Source of the DNA: Choricystis sp. odSpoLacu1
Taxonomy: Eukaryota > Chlorophyta > Trebouxiophyceae
Direction of reading: 5' to 3'
Length of the DNA stretch: 64,000 nt
Assembly: GCA_958009055.1 (NCBI GenBank)
Contig: OY253650.1
Span: 62,001-126,000 of the forward strand
The position numbers and the translations under genes were made by a program. Positions 1 through 10,871 of this stretch are shown piece by piece. Position 1 is the stretch's first letter. Each line of letters starts with the position of its first letter. Below the pieces are notes generated by a model. It was not told the origin of the DNA. It made no database searches and was given only the letters and a program-made list of their open reading frames with translations.

Positions 1-1293
1 CCGCCTCACCAGCCGAGGGCGGCGGCAGCCCCGCTTTTGCGAGCGCGGCCGTCGTGGTGACGTGCGCCGCGGACTCGGCCTCCACAACAGACGCAGAGCG
101 CGAGAAGAGGCGCTTGATCTTGTCGGAGGAGGCGGGCGCCCCGCTCTGGGCCGCTGCCTCTTCATCAACCGTCGCGGCCTCGCTCTTGGACCCGCCGCGC
201 GAAAACGCGCGCGACAGAAAGGAGCCCGATTTCTGGGGCGGGGGCGCCGTGCCTGCCTCCCCGCCACCGGCCGCGGGCTTGGGCGCGTCATCGCCCGCGG
301 CTGGTTTGGTCCGGCGCGCGGCGGCGGCCGCAGCGCCCGCGGCAGCGGTCGTTGCCGCTGCGGCCGCCGTCAGGCCGCCACCGCCGCCACCGCCGCCACC
401 GCTGCGCGCGCTGGTCGAAGGAGGCAGCCCCCCCGCCCCCTCCCCACGCTCAGCGGCGGCCAGCTTGGCGGCGACGGCGGCGGCGGTGGTGTCGTCGGCA
501 CCACCATCCAGAGCGCTCGTGCTGCACACCCCTCCCGGCGGCCCCTCCCCCAGCCCCCGCGCCAGCAACGGGGCCAGCAGCCAGCCGATCCCAGAGAGCG
601 CGCCCGTGATCCAGCCCCAGTTGGGCCAGATGGGGGGACGCTTGCCAAGGGCGGCGTCGGAGGAGGCAGCCCGCGCCAAAGCGAGGCCGACGATTGCGTA
701 GAACACGGCCAAAGTCGCCAGCAGGCCTCCACCCAGGACAATGGACAGCGGCAGCAGGGAGGGGCCGCGCGCCCGGCCAAACAGGGCGAGAATGGCAGCC
801 GCGGCGGCCGCGGCGGCCGCCGCGCCGAGCCAGCACCCAAGAGCTGTGCCGACACCGCCCGCCGCGCGGTTCAGGTCCCACAGATCGCCGCTTGACGGCG
901 TGCCCCGGGACGCAGAGTAGCCTGCATAGCCGGCGGACGTGCTGTAAAGGTCGGACACGGGGTTGGTGCCGCGCTGAAACGCCCAGCGCTGGTTGTAGCC
1001 GACCACCCCCCCCCGCGCCGCCCCAAACAGGGGGGCGGCGGCCAGGGCAGAGGTGAGGGCGAGCAGGGTGGTGAGGGCCAGGTTGTGGGTCTGTGTGTGT
1101 GGGGGGGGGTGTGGGGAGGTTGGATGACACCGCCTCGCGCATGGTTCCCTCGTGTGCCCGACCCACTCTGCAATTCCGCGGCCCCCGCCGCGCCCCCTCG
1201 CAGCCAAGCCCCCCTCCCCACCGTGGTTCAAACGCCACTCACCTTCCACCCACGTCCCGCTAGGCAGCCGAGCGGCTGGTCGGGGCCCGGCAT
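1..1293 (-). CDS. Four-helix membrane protein, unknown function (3' end cut by window edge)
   Basis: Two exons are visible: 1243-1293 (17 codons from an ATG) and 1090 down to the left edge; both junctions are phase 0. The second exon stays open to base 1 although it contains no Met codon. About 300 residues are visible: four hydrophobic stretches (beginning NLALTTLLALTSALAAAPLF, then an alanine-rich helix, a leucine/isoleucine-rich helix, and one starting WGWITGALSGIGWLLAPLLA), then a long Ala/Pro/Gly/Ser-rich tail with two similar SFLSRAFSR- and RLFSRSAS-like basic patches. I do not recognise the family. Membrane localisation is inferred from hydrophobicity. The C-terminus lies outside the window. 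Confidence 0.55.
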
Positions 1294-1679
1294 TGTTGTG
1301 GGCGGCAAAAAAACGGCGGCGCTGCGGAAAACGAAGAGAGAAAACGAAGAGAGTGAGTTGGCAAGGAGAGAAAAGGTTTTTCCTTTCACAGCCCCCACCC
1401 CGCAGGTCCCCTCCCTATCTCTCTCGGCTGAAGGGTGTGTGGTGTATGTCACAGTGCTTTTGTTGTTTCGTAGAGTAAAATAAAAAGAAGGGGTCGTCGT
1501 TTTGTTGTTGGTTTGGGTCAAAAGGTTAAGAGAGAGCGCAAAAAAAACACGCGCAGCGCCAGGGAGGGGGGGTACAGTGTCCGAGCGCGTGTCGAAAACA
1601 CACACAATGAAAGAGACACACACGGGAAGACAAAAAGAAAAAGGCCAAGCAAAAGAGATGGAGGGAGGGTTGGGCCTTT

Positions 1680-2671
1680 TCACGCGCCACCCGCCGCAGC
1701 AGCCGCCGCCACCGCCGCCACCGCCGCCTCCACCTCCCCCCAGTCCCGCACCACGGTAATGCGGTCGCCGTGGGTGTCGGGGCACAACGCGCCGGGGAGC
1801 AGCTTGGCCCAGGGGTAGGCTCCCGCTTCATCGAATAAAAGGACGTTGACCCCCGCTGCCGCACACTCCAGCGCGTACCGAGGGTTGTCGTCGATCAACA
1901 GGGTGGCCCCCAGGGACGCGCACATGTCGGCTTTGGAGGTGGACGCGCCACCGTGCAGGGCCCAGTGGTTGCCAAAGTGGACGCCGCCGGTGTCGAACAG
2001 CGATGGATAGTGAGCATCCAGCCAGGCCAGCGTCGCGTCCCGAATCACGTGCTGCCGCGAGGTCACGACGGCAAGTGTCGCATAGCTCGACATGCGGGTG
2101 AGGGCGGGGGCCGCGCCCTCGAGAGGGGGAACACCGTCAGCAAAGTGGGGCGACGCGAAGAACGAGTGCACGATCTCGTTGGCGGAGTCCCCACTCACGC
2201 GCCACACTTTGGCAAACTCGTACACGTGGTAGTCGGCCAACGACACGTGGATGCCGTGCGCTTCAGCGACGTAGGCGCTGAGGGAGTGGAGGAAGCGGCC
2301 GAGGACTGTGTGGGTTGAAGAGAGGGGGAAGGCGCGCAGAGTCGTCGGTTTGAGCGCGCAGCACGGTGTGCCGCACGGCTGCGTGCGCCCCCTCTCCCCC
2401 CCTTCCCTCACACACACACACACACACCTTCATCCACATCCACTGCCACCGTCAGGCCGCCCTGGGCCGGCGTCGGCGGCGCCGCGACGGGCGCGCCGCC
2501 GCGGGCGGGCGCGCCCGCGACGGGGGGGCGCGACCGCGGCGCCTGGGCTCGCCTGGCCCCGGATGGTGCGGCACGAGACGAGGGCGTGGCGTGCGGCGGG
2601 GGCGCCCGCAGAGTGGGGGCGCAGCGGCGCGCGGGGGCGGCGGCGCGCGGCAGCAGCGCGTGTGGCGACAT
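1680..2671 (-). CDS. HAD-superfamily 5'-nucleotidase-like phosphatase
   Basis: Exons 2428-2671 and 1680-2305 (phase-1 junction) give 289 aa. The N-terminal 75 residues are Arg/Ala/Pro-rich, like a plastid or mitochondrial leader. HAD motif I is seen as VAVDVDEVL and is rebuilt exactly by the splice; the core continues with a YHVYEFAKVWRVSG cap region, a VVTSRQ motif II, a conserved lysine (TSKADM) and the acidic motif LLIDDNPRYALECAAAG. This fits the cytosolic/mitochondrial deoxyribonucleotidase-like group of HAD phosphatases, but the substrate is not shown. I chose the ATG at 2671; an in-frame GTG upstream is unlikely to be used in a eukaryote. Confidence 0.75.
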
Positions 2672-2966
2672 CGCAATTGGGGGGAAGCCGTCGCGTGTGG
2701 GCGTCACACACCGGGTGCCGCCACTGACGCGTGTTCAGGGTGGGCGGTGGCTCGACTCGCGTGTCCCCCGCGGCGGAAAGAGTTTATGGGGGGGGGAGAG
2801 TCGCACGCCCCCCAACCGAAACAAGCGAGTCGTTTTTGATTTTTGTCGTCGTTTTTTTTCACCGCCGTCGACTCACCAAAGCACAGCCCGCCTTTTTGTT
2901 TACATACGATAGATATAGATGCATAGATCACGCCCACACAACCAACGCACGCATCCTCTTTTCACA

Positions 2967-4042
2967 TCATACTTTGGCGTCATCCCCCAGTTTCCCCATC
3001 TCTTGCATCTTGGGCGGCGGCGGCATCCCGCCCGCCGCCGCCGGCGGCGGCGGCGGCAGGCCCCCCGCGATCGCACTGGCAGGCGGCGCCCCCCACACGC
3101 CACCATTGATGGGGGCGTAGAGCGAGGTGCGCGCTTCCTGGCACGCGACACACGGGGCACAGCAAAACCAGAGCAAAAAGTCGGTGCCGGGCGACCCGGG
3201 CAGCCCGTGCCGCGCGCGCAGCTGGGTGCGGTGCCGCCCCGCAAGCCAGGCGGCGCCGACGAGCAGGATGACGGAGAGGGCGAGCAGGGCCCAGGTCCAG
3301 CCTCCGATGAAGGCGCCCGGGGGGCAGTGGGCGGGGTCCTGCGCGCAGCGCGCGATGGGTTCCGCGTACCCCGCCTGCCCCGCCGAGTCGGCGAGCTGGA
3401 AGCCGTAGAGGAGTGCGAAATATGCGGCACCGAGCAGGGCGGCTGCGGTGGTGGTGGCGCCCATAGCCTTCCAGTTGACCCAGCCCAAGGTGCAGGGTGT
3501 GCAGAACGTTCCCGCCATGCAGGTTAAAAAGTCCGTGCTAGGACGCGAATTACCACAGATATAGTACCACGGCGAGCTGTGTGTGTCAAAAAAGCGGGAA
3601 GAGGGAGGGTGGGAGGGCGGGAAAGGGTGATGGAAAGGGTGATTCCCTCCAGCGACTGATCACCCCTCAAAACACACACACACGCAAAGCCCTATCCCTC
3701 ATCTTGTGTCTCTCTAAACACGCTGTCTCACCTCCAGCTGTGCCCAAAGCCGGGCGGCGGCTGGCCGCCCGGGTAGGGGAGCGGCGCACCCGGCGCGCCC
3801 GGCGCGCCGGGAGCGACCGCCGGATAGCCGCCGTACCCGGGCGAAGGCGGTGGGTAAGCACCCCCAGCTTGAGGAGGGTAGGCGCCAGCTTGGGAAGGGT
3901 TGGTGGTGGGCGGGCCCTGCTGTGTGAAGCCGGGCGGTGCCTGCCCAGCGGGTTGGCCGTCCGGCGCGATGGGGGCGGCGGTTGGCGCGCCGGCGGCTGC
4001 CGGGTCGGCTTTGTTTGAGGGTACTTTGGTGAACGGGTTCAT
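2967..4042 (-). CDS. PLAC8-domain membrane protein with proline-rich N-terminus
   Basis: Two exons, 3732-4042 and 2967-3576, joined in phase 2, give 306 aa. Each looks like a separate ORF until the GTGAGA donor at 3731 and the CACACAG acceptor at 3577 are used; the joined frame then reads SWSSPWYYICGNSRPSTDF ahead of FCTPCTLG, the usual start of a PLAC8 domain. Residues 1-100 are Pro/Gly/Tyr-rich with GGYP/GAYPP repeats. The domain holds a first Cys cluster (FCTPC), two hydrophobic segments and the signature CCAPCVACQEART. PLAC8 proteins (plant cadmium-resistance/cell-number regulators) sit in membranes and affect metal transport or organ size; the role here is unknown. Confidence 0.8.
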
Positions 4043-4149
4043 GGCGGTGCGTGGAGGCGGACGGGGCGAACGGCGGCGAAACGAATTGCATTGTGCTCTC
4101 GTTTTGTTTTCGGTCAACAACCAAAAAAACACGCCGCGACTGTCTCCCT

Positions 4150-5022
4150 TCACTCCTCCCTCCGCCGCCGCCACTCCACCCGCCACACATCCACATCCAC
4201 CGTCCTGAACCCTTGGTGAAAATCGTCCACATCAACTCGCCGCGCCACCATGCCCCTCGCTCGCAAGTCTCGCCGCAGCGCTTGCCACCCGCCCCGGTTG
4301 CGCCCGTGCGCGATCCACGCCGCGCCCGTTCTCGCCGTCACCAGCGCCAGCGTGGTCGCCAGGTCGATCACCGTGTCCGGGATGTAGGCCACGTCCGCCG
4401 CAAAGACGGCATCGAATGTTCCACACTCGGCGGCTGCGGTTTCATCGCCCCACGCCAGCGCCCGCACGTCGATCGAGGGGGCTCCTGCACCCGCCACACC
4501 TGCAGCTGCTTCCAAATTGTCATTCAACAGCGGCAGATTAGGCGGTAGATCGGTGGCGACGATGCGAGACGGGGGAGGGGAGAGCGTGGAGAGAACAGCC
4601 CCGACCAACCCCACCCCCGCCGACAGGTCCAGGCACGCCCTTCTCGCAAACTCAGCGCCGCGCCTCTCCACAAACTTGGCCAGCACGATGGATGAATCCC
4701 ACACCGTGGACGCGAAGCCTTCGGGCCCAAACGGCGCTTGGCGCAGGGTCAGCGTCCTGCCATCATCCAGCTTGTGCGTGTACGGCGTGTGAAAGCGGGC
4801 CCTGTCGGTCAGGTGCTCTCGCTTCCATTTCCAGGCGGCGATGGTTTGGGCAAACGTGGGCGAGGGAGGCGGGTGGGAGGAGGAAGGGGAATGTGACCGC
4901 GACTGAGACGGCTGGCGCCCCCCTGCTGCGGCCACTGGCTCATCGTCGGTGTCCGCAGACTGAGCCTTGGCCCGCTTGGGCGGTGGGGGGGTGGAGGGTG
5001 GAGGGTGGAGGGTGCGACGCAT
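4150..5022 (-). CDS. METTL21-type lysine methyltransferase (methyltransferase family 16)
   Basis: Single exon, 290 aa from the ATG at 5022. The N-terminal 60 residues are Pro/Ser-rich and probably disordered. The SAM-binding Rossmann core follows: TVWDSSIVLAKFVE, motif I CLDLSAGVGLVG, acidic loop IVATDLPPNLPLLNDNLEA, and FDAVFAADVAYIPDTVIDLA, which occupies the place of the D/E-x-x-Y/F substrate motif of family 16. These enzymes methylate lysines on chaperones, elongation factors and similar proteins in the cytosol or nucleus. The target cannot be read from sequence. Confidence 0.8.
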   Translation of the reverse strand: MRRTLHPPPSTPPPPKRAKAQSADTDDEPVAAAGGRQPSQSRSHSPSSSHPPPSPTFAQTIAAWKWKREHLTDRARFHTPYTHKLDDGRTLTLRQAPFGPEGFASTVWDSSIVLAKFVERRGAEFARRACLDLSAGVGLVGAVLSTLSPPPSRIVATDLPPNLPLLNDNLEAAAGVAGAGAPSIDVRALAWGDETAAAECGTFDAVFAADVAYIPDTVIDLATTLALVTARTGAAWIAHGRNRGGWQALRRDLRARGMVARRVDVDDFHQGFRTVDVDVWRVEWRRRREE

Positions 5023-5132
5023 GCCGAAAAACAAGGGCGGCGGCGACTGACTGCTGTTTTTTTGGTTAAAACCACTGCATGCTCAAAACGTGACAGGAGA
5101 CTCCCAAACACAAAAACAGCACGAAACAAACT

Positions 5133-5513
5133 CTATTTAACTCTTGGTCGCCCACCCTTTTTCCAGGCCGTGCCCCGGCGCCCGCGTCTCGCGCGCCGCG
5201 CGCGCGCGCGCGCCAGCAACCTCCGCACACTGCTCAACTCGGACGCCACCTCCTCCCTCACCCCGGTCGTCGTCGTGGCCACCAGGTCCAGGGCCGCCCT
5301 CGCGTGCGCGTCCCAGGCGGCCAGCTCGGCGGCGGCGCCCGTGACGGCAGACGCGTTGGTTTTGTTGGTGGTGGTGGTGGCGCGAGGGGCGAAAGTTGAG
5401 GTTGTCGCCGCTGAGCGGGAAAACAGGGCTGAGGCCGTGGGCATGGCGTGGCGAGTGGTGGCGGGCGCGTCCTGTGTGGTGGGGAGGGGGGGAGGGTTGG
5501 GAGGGAGGGCCAT
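5133..5513 (-). CDS. Small hypothetical protein
   Basis: An ORF of 126 aa from the ATG at 5513, with an upstream in-frame ATG at 5612. The second half (AAELAAWDAHARAALDLVA, then a stretch ending SSVRRLLARARARRARR) could form an amphipathic helix ending in a strongly basic tail. I recognise no family. The frame has good third-position GC, and the gene fills the space between METTL21 and the divergent NDUFA5, so it is plausible. The ATG at 5612 is immediately followed by GTGAGTCC, a possible splice donor, so the 5' end may have another structure. Confidence 0.4.
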   Translation of the reverse strand: MALPPNPPPLPTTQDAPATTRHAMPTASALFSRSAATTSTFAPRATTTTNKTNASAVTGAAAELAAWDAHARAALDLVATTTTGVREEVASELSSVRRLLARARARRARRGRRGTAWKKGGRPRVK

Positions 5514-5779
5514 GCGGTCGCGCGCGCGCACTATCGGTTGGCGCCGTCCAGCCGCTGGCGTCACTCTCTTCCCGTCTCGTTGAGGTTGCAGCAATGAGTG
5601 CGGACTCACCATGGCGGTTGAGAGGCAGGGAGTGTGGTTTTGAGGGGTGCGCTTGAACAAACGAGGAAAAGGGGAGAGGAACGAGAGTGCTTTTTTTTGC
5701 GACAAATTCGCGGCCTTTTTGTTGGTCCCGCTTCGGGCTGCAAACACACCTCTCCCACACACACACGCACGCACGCACC

Positions 5780-6410
5780 ATGCTGCGCCTGCTGGCCCCC
5801 GCCCTCACCCGCCGCGGCGCCGCGACTGCACGCTCCCTGTCCACCTCCGCGCCCGCCGCCAAGGAAACCACCGGCATTGTGGGCCTGGACGTCGACCCGG
5901 ACGCCCGCGGCTCCCTGGAGGCCGCCCTGCAGAGCGTGCAGGCGGCGCTGGCGGCGCACGTGCCGGCGGGGGCGGAGTACCGGCGCGCGCTGGAGGCATT
6001 GTGCGGGGAACGGTGAGTGAGATGGGGTAGGGGGCGGTGAGTTGGGAGGAGGCTGGGAAAGAAGAGAGGGGCGTGTGTGTGTTGGCGTGTGTGCGTGTGC
6101 GTGCGGGCGGGCGGGCGGTGGCTGCGGCACGGGAGGCGGCCTCCCGCGCAAAAGCGGGGCACCCCTCGATCCCTCGAAAACCAACCCTCCACCCAACCCA
6201 CACAGCCTGGCCGCCGTGCGCTCCCCCGCCTCCGACGCCGACCTGGAGGCCACCTTTGGCTTTCAACTGGAGGCTCTCACCAAGCAGCTGGGCGACGAAC
6301 TGGACTTGATCCCCAAAATGCGGGAGTGGGCGCCGTGGGACGTGCCGGAAGGCGAGACGCGCGAGCTGAGGATTGAGTGGCCGGTGCCGCCGCCCGAGCC
6401 CAAGAAGTGA
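5780..6410 (+). CDS. NDUFA5: NADH dehydrogenase (complex I) 1 alpha subcomplex subunit 5
   Basis: Exons 5780-6012 and 6206-6410 (phase 2) encode 145 aa. An Arg/Ala/Ser-rich mitochondrial presequence (about 25 aa) is followed by KETTGIVGLDVDPDARG, the hallmark start of the NDUFA5/B13 family, then a helix with YRRALEALCGER. The C-terminal part ends with LDLIPKMREWAPWDVPEGE, matching the conserved W-x-P-W motif. The protein is an accessory subunit of the matrix arm of respiratory complex I. Length is typical of the family. Confidence 0.93.
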
Positions 6411-6601
6411 GAGAGGGTGGTTGGTGTGTGTGGTGTGTGTGTAGTGTTTCTGCGCGTGTAAGAAAGAGTACGTTTTTTTGTTTGCAACCCGAGGAAAGAA
6501 AAACGTGGTCTCACGAAAGGAAAAAAAGTCGCCACCGTACGTAAAGCCCGCTCTCGCACAGGAGAAAGGGACGGGCATCCACACAGCACACAGCACGCCT
6601 C

Positions 6602-7738
6602 TCAACCCCCGGCCCTCACGATTTTGGCAAACTGGTCCCCCTTGAGCGACGCGCCCCCCACCAAAAACCCGTCCACGTCGGGGCAGGCCGCCAGTGCCTC
6701 CGCATTCGTAGCAGACACCGACCCCCCATACTGGATGCGCAGGGCGTCGGCCACGGTGGAGGAGACGTGGGTCTCGATCCAGTTGCGAATGGTCGCGTGC
6801 ATCGCCTGCGCGACGTCAGGCGTCGCCACTTTCCCCGTCCCAATGGCCCACACGGGCTCGTACGCGATGACGACATTGGCCCAGTCGGCTTCGGAGGGGA
6901 CGCCGGCAGCAATCGCAGCGAGTTGGGTGGCGACGACTGTGTCTGCGTCTCCCCCTTCCCGCTGGTCCAGCGTCTCCCCCACGCACGCGATGACGCGCAG
7001 GTCGGTGGCCAGAGCTTTGGCGACCTTGGCTTTCACGACGTCGTCCGTGTCGCCGAACAGGGCGCGGCGTTCCGAGTGGCCGAGAATGGTCCACGTGGCG
7101 CCCACGTCGGCAGCCAATTCCGCCGGAATCGCGCCCGTGAACGCGCCGGGGCCGCCAGGAGTCGCGTCCTGGGCCGCCACCGCCCAGTCGGGGCGCAGGG
7201 AGGACGCGACGGACGCCAGGTGGAGGAAGGTGGGGGCGATGACCACATCGACGGAGGAGGGGGTGTCTGCGGAGTTGAGGGACGTCACCAGGGCTTTGAC
7301 GGAGGCGAGGGTGCCGTTCTGTGTGGTTGAGAGGGAGAGGAAAGGAAAGTGAGGGTGGATCGCTGGGGAGACCCAAGCCTGCGTTTGGTTGCCACGCGCG
7401 CGTGGGCAGCCCGACCCCCGGGCGCGCGTCGGTTTTTTCGGTTTCTTCCCGCGCTCCCTCCCTCCACTGTCAAGTGGTCGCTCCCACGCACACACGCACA
7501 AACACATACGTACCGCCTTCCAGTTGCCACCTGTGTGGGGGAGAGGGAGGAGGGAAGGCGAGGTGAGCGGCCGCGATTTTGTCCCAAGGCCGATTGGCGC
7601 ACGACCGGGCGCGTCGTGCGATTGCCTTTTTGCCCCGCGCCACGCCACACTTCCGCCTCCCTGCGCCTCCCGACGCGTGCGCACGTTCGCATACTCACCA
7701 ACGATGAACTTGCGCTGCATGGTTTCGGCGGGAGCCAT
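6602..7738 (-). CDS. TPI: Triosephosphate isomerase
   Basis: Three exons: 7699-7738, a 17-nt microexon 7514-7530, and 6602-7318; total 257 aa. The microexon supplies the codons around GGNWKA, containing the catalytic Asn and Lys, and joins to NGTLASVKALV. Other catalytic parts are intact: WTILGHSERR (electrophilic His), IAYEPVWAIGTGK (base Glu and flexible loop 6) and YGGSV near the end. It interconverts dihydroxyacetone phosphate and glyceraldehyde 3-phosphate. There is almost no leader, which suggests a cytosolic enzyme; an ATG six codons downstream is an alternative start. Confidence 0.95.
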   Translation of the reverse strand: MAPAETMQRKFIVGEYANVRTRREAQGGGSVAWRGAKRQSHDAPGRAPIGLGTKSRPLTSPSLLPLPHTGGNWKAVRMCLCVCAWERPLDSGGRERGKKPKKPTRARGSGCPRARGNQTQAWVSPAIHPHFPFLSLSTTQNGTLASVKALVTSLNSADTPSSVDVVIAPTFLHLASVASSLRPDWAVAAQDATPGGPGAFTGAIPAELAADVGATWTILGHSERRALFGDTDDVVKAKVAKALATDLRVIACVGETLDQREGGDADTVVATQLAAIAAGVPSEADWANVVIAYEPVWAIGTGKVATPDVAQAMHATIRNWIETHVSSTVADALRIQYGGSVSATNAEALAACPDVDGFLVGGASLKGDQFAKIVRAGG

Positions 7739-8010
7739 GGACGTGTGGGCGTTGGGGAGTGCCGCGCAAAGAAACGGGGGTGTTTTTGTTTTTCAAGTTG
7801 TGTTTTGGTCGACCTCCGCGTCGGCTTCCCACGCGGACAGGCACACGCGCGCCGCGGCCGATCCCGCCGTCTGTGCAGGCCCCAGCCAAGCGCCCATACC
7901 GTTGTCTGACTTTGTTTTTTTGTGTGTTTGCACGGTGAACGCACAAGAGGGAGAGAGGGCAGGACAGAAAACAGGGAAGGCACACACCCCTTCCCTCCAC
8001 CCCGCCCACA

Positions 8011-9475
8011 TCACGCACCACCCCCATCCTCCTCTTCCTCCCCCCCCCCCGGCCCCGCCGCCAGGGCGTCCACCACCGCCGCCAGCGCGTCCCGGGGCAG
8101 CGGGATGGACAGCGTGTCGCCTCCGCCCGCCCCGCCGCGGCGCGCGGCCAGCAGGCCGTGGTCCCGAAACTCGGCCAAGTAGGCAGCCAGCGTGGCGTCC
8201 GACGCCGCCAGGAAGCGTTCCCGGGCGGCTCTGAGCAGAGCATCGTGAGAGACGCCGCCCGTGGCGCCATCAGTGGGGGCGGCGGGCGCACACCCATCAA
8301 CTGACGGCACCACCCCTCCCGCCAGCTGAGCCTCAGCAAGCAGGCCAAACACGGCGCGCGCGTTGGGGACGAGTGCGTCTAAGACGGCCAACGCGGTGTC
8401 CGCGGTCGCGTCGTCGCGGTCGCCGGCGGAGAGACCGGGCAGGCGGCGCAGGTCGCGCGGCGGGTGGGGCGCGTACGTGGTGGCATCCACCCACCTCCAG
8501 TTGAAGGCGGCGGCGACTGACGTGTCCCACAGCAGGGGGACGGACGCGTGGTCCGCGGTGGCGATGAGGCGGGTGGGGGGGGGTGGCGGCAAGAGCTGCG
8601 AGAGCAGCCGCGTCGGTGGCACGCGCAAAGCGGTCGACCCCGTGCACACACACGGTGAGGCAGCGGTCGGGTGGGCAGGCAGCCAGCGCCTCCAACGCCG
8701 CGGCCGCAGTGCGCCCGCGGGACGCGCCGAGGCGCCGCGCGCGGCCGCGAGCGTGGCGCCGCGCGCGGTCGCGCCGGGCGCGCCCGCATCCACAGACAGC
8801 ACGCCGCCGGGAGAGGCGGACGCCGCAAATTTGTCCAGCAGGGCGCGCTTGGAGCCGACGCCGAAGAGGAGGACGGAGTAGCCGCGGCTGAGAGGGTGGG
8901 TGTGGGAGGGTCGGTTTTTTGTGTTCGTGTTCGCATCGCGCGGGGTTTTGGGCGCGGGGACGCGAACTGCCTCCCGCCCTGTCCTCCCGCGCGCCCCTCT
9001 CTCTCTCGCCCGCCCACAGCCACACAACCCACACTCACCGCAACCACTCCCTCCACACCGGGAACTGGGCCTCCAGCCTCGCCGCCCGCGCCGCCTTGTC
9101 GTTGGCGCGGCGCGGCGGGCGCGCGTCGAGCGCATCGGTCGCCGCCGTCACCTCATCTGGCGCCGCCCTCAGCAGGTCGGCCCACGCCCGCATGAGGCGG
9201 TCGTCCTTCTTGCGCCCGGTGACGCGGGCGGAGATGAAGTCGCGGCCGGAGGACGTGATGGCGGGCGCGGCATCGGCATTCGGCGGCAATTGTTCGGCAG
9301 CCTCCGCGCGCGGCGCGCGGCGGGGCGGCGGCGACGGCGGCGACGGCGCCTTCGATGCAGTCGCATCTGGCGCGGCCTCAGCAGCAGCGGGGGACGATGG
9401 GCGGGCGCGTTTGCGGGAGGGGGGGGGCGCGGGGCGCGGCGCGGCGGCGCGGCGGCGCATTGATGGGGCGGCCAT
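8011..9475 (-). CDS. ORC2: Origin recognition complex subunit 2 (two compensating frame breaks)
   Basis: Exons 9039-9475 and 8011-8887 (phase 2), about 437 aa. After a disordered basic N-terminus comes GYSVLLFGVGSKRALLDKFA, the conserved ORC2 core, and later ASVPLLWDTSVAAAFNWRWV with TTYAPH, close to the typical LLWD...FNWLW...TT block. Between them the matching sequence (AALEALAAC, then LTVCVHGVDRFARATDAAAL) lies in another frame, so the reading frame appears to shift near 8700-8760 (CG-rich) and back at a nine-G run, 8575-8583. This is probably an indel artefact. ORC2 is part of the six-subunit complex that marks replication origins. Confidence 0.88.
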
Positions 9476-9635
9476 CGGGGTGTGTGTGTGGGCTTGGGGA
9501 GGGCAGGTGTGTGAGGCTCCTGTGTTTCACGAAGAAAGCCACACAATCGCGGGGAGAAACGTGTGATAGAGAGGCGGAGGTGTGATGAACGATAAGAGAA
9601 CAGAAAAAGACGGTTCGCTCACAACTTACAAATCA

Positions 9636-10871
9636 TCACTCATTGACCTCGCCCCCGCCACCAGCCCCCGCCTCCGGCGGGTCGCACGTCGTCACCCCTG
9701 CCGGCGCCTCCCCCAGCCACGTGGGGAAGGGGCGGGCCACGGGCTGTGCGCCGAAGCGTTTGAAGGCGGCGTCCGCGACTCGCACGAGGGACCCTGCATG
9801 CCCCGGGACGGCGCCCTTGACGTAGATCAGGTTGCGGGTGGGGTCGACCTGTGGATTTGCGGGTGTGTTGGGGGGAGTGAGCAGAAGAAAATAAAACAAA
9901 ACGGCGTCGCCCTTTTCCACGAACCCTCCCTCCCACCACCCACCTAAACCACCACAACTCACCCTGTACACAAACAGGCACTGTGCCGTGCGCGTCACCC
10001 CCCCCATCCGCCCCGCCATCTTCTTCCCTTTCCACACTTTGCCGGGGTCTTGGCACCCCCCGATGCCGCCCGCCGAGCGGTGCGCTTTACTCGTCCCATG
10101 CGACGCGGGCTGCCCCCCAAACCCCCACCTCTTCATGACGCCCTGGAACCCTTTGCCCAGAGTGGTGCCCGTGATGTCGACATACTGGCCGGGGGTGAAG
10201 TGGGCGGCAGACAGGGAGGTGCCGAGGGGGATGAATGCGTCAGGGGTGACCCTAAACTCAGTCGCGTGCCGCGCCGTCCACTCCAGCCCGGCGGCGGCAC
10301 AGTGGCCCGCGGTGCGGCCGTGTGCATTCTTGGCTCGCACCGCGCCGCACGAGACTTGGAGGGAGTCGACGGCGTCGGTGGGTGTGGACTTCACATGGGT
10401 GACGGTGGGGGAGTCCAGCCACAGCACGGTGAGCGGGAGGCGGGTCCCCGCCGCCGTCCAGGCTTGGGTCATGCCGACCTTGATGGCGGGCAGGCCGGTG
10501 CGGCTGGGGTGATGGGGTGGGTGGGGGTGAGAGGGTTGAGCAAAACAGAAAGGACGGGTCGCACCCTCCCACGCTGTCTCTCCATTTTTCCTCACACACA
10601 CACACTCACACACTTTCTCTCTCACAACTCACCGTGATCCAGGCGGCACGTCGTCCACGTGCGCGCCCGCGCGCGTGCCGGCGTCGTCGTCGTCGTCCGC
10701 AGTCGCAGCCTGCGCCGCCCACCCGCGCGCCGACAGCGCCATCACTGGGCGCCGGGCCACCGATGCGAGCGCGCCCGATGCAGCCCGGGCAGAGGCGGGG
10801 GCCGCGTCGGCGGCGGAGGGCAGGGACCGGGCCGCGGCGGCCGCGAGCGCGGCGCCGCAGCGGGAGAGCAT
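9636..10871 (-). CDS. MRPL3: Mitochondrial large-subunit ribosomal protein uL3
   Basis: Exons 10633-10871, 9963-10503 and 9636-9848 (330 aa). An 80-residue Ala/Arg/Ser-rich leader precedes GLPAIKVGMTQAWTAAG, the bacterial-type L3 start. The centre carries VDITGTTLGKGFQGVMKRWG and the glycine/histidine-rich HGTSKAHRSAGGIGGCQDPG loop that reaches the peptidyl-transferase centre, then GKKMAGRMGG. It ends with LIYVKGAVPGHAGSLVRV. The leader and bacterial type indicate an organelle ribosome; mitochondrial is more likely, but a plastid copy is not excluded. Confidence 0.88.

Noticed and set aside
62..895. 277-codon Arg/Gly-rich plus-strand ORF
   Set aside because: Antisense to the four-helix membrane protein; composition is a shadow of Ala/Pro codons.
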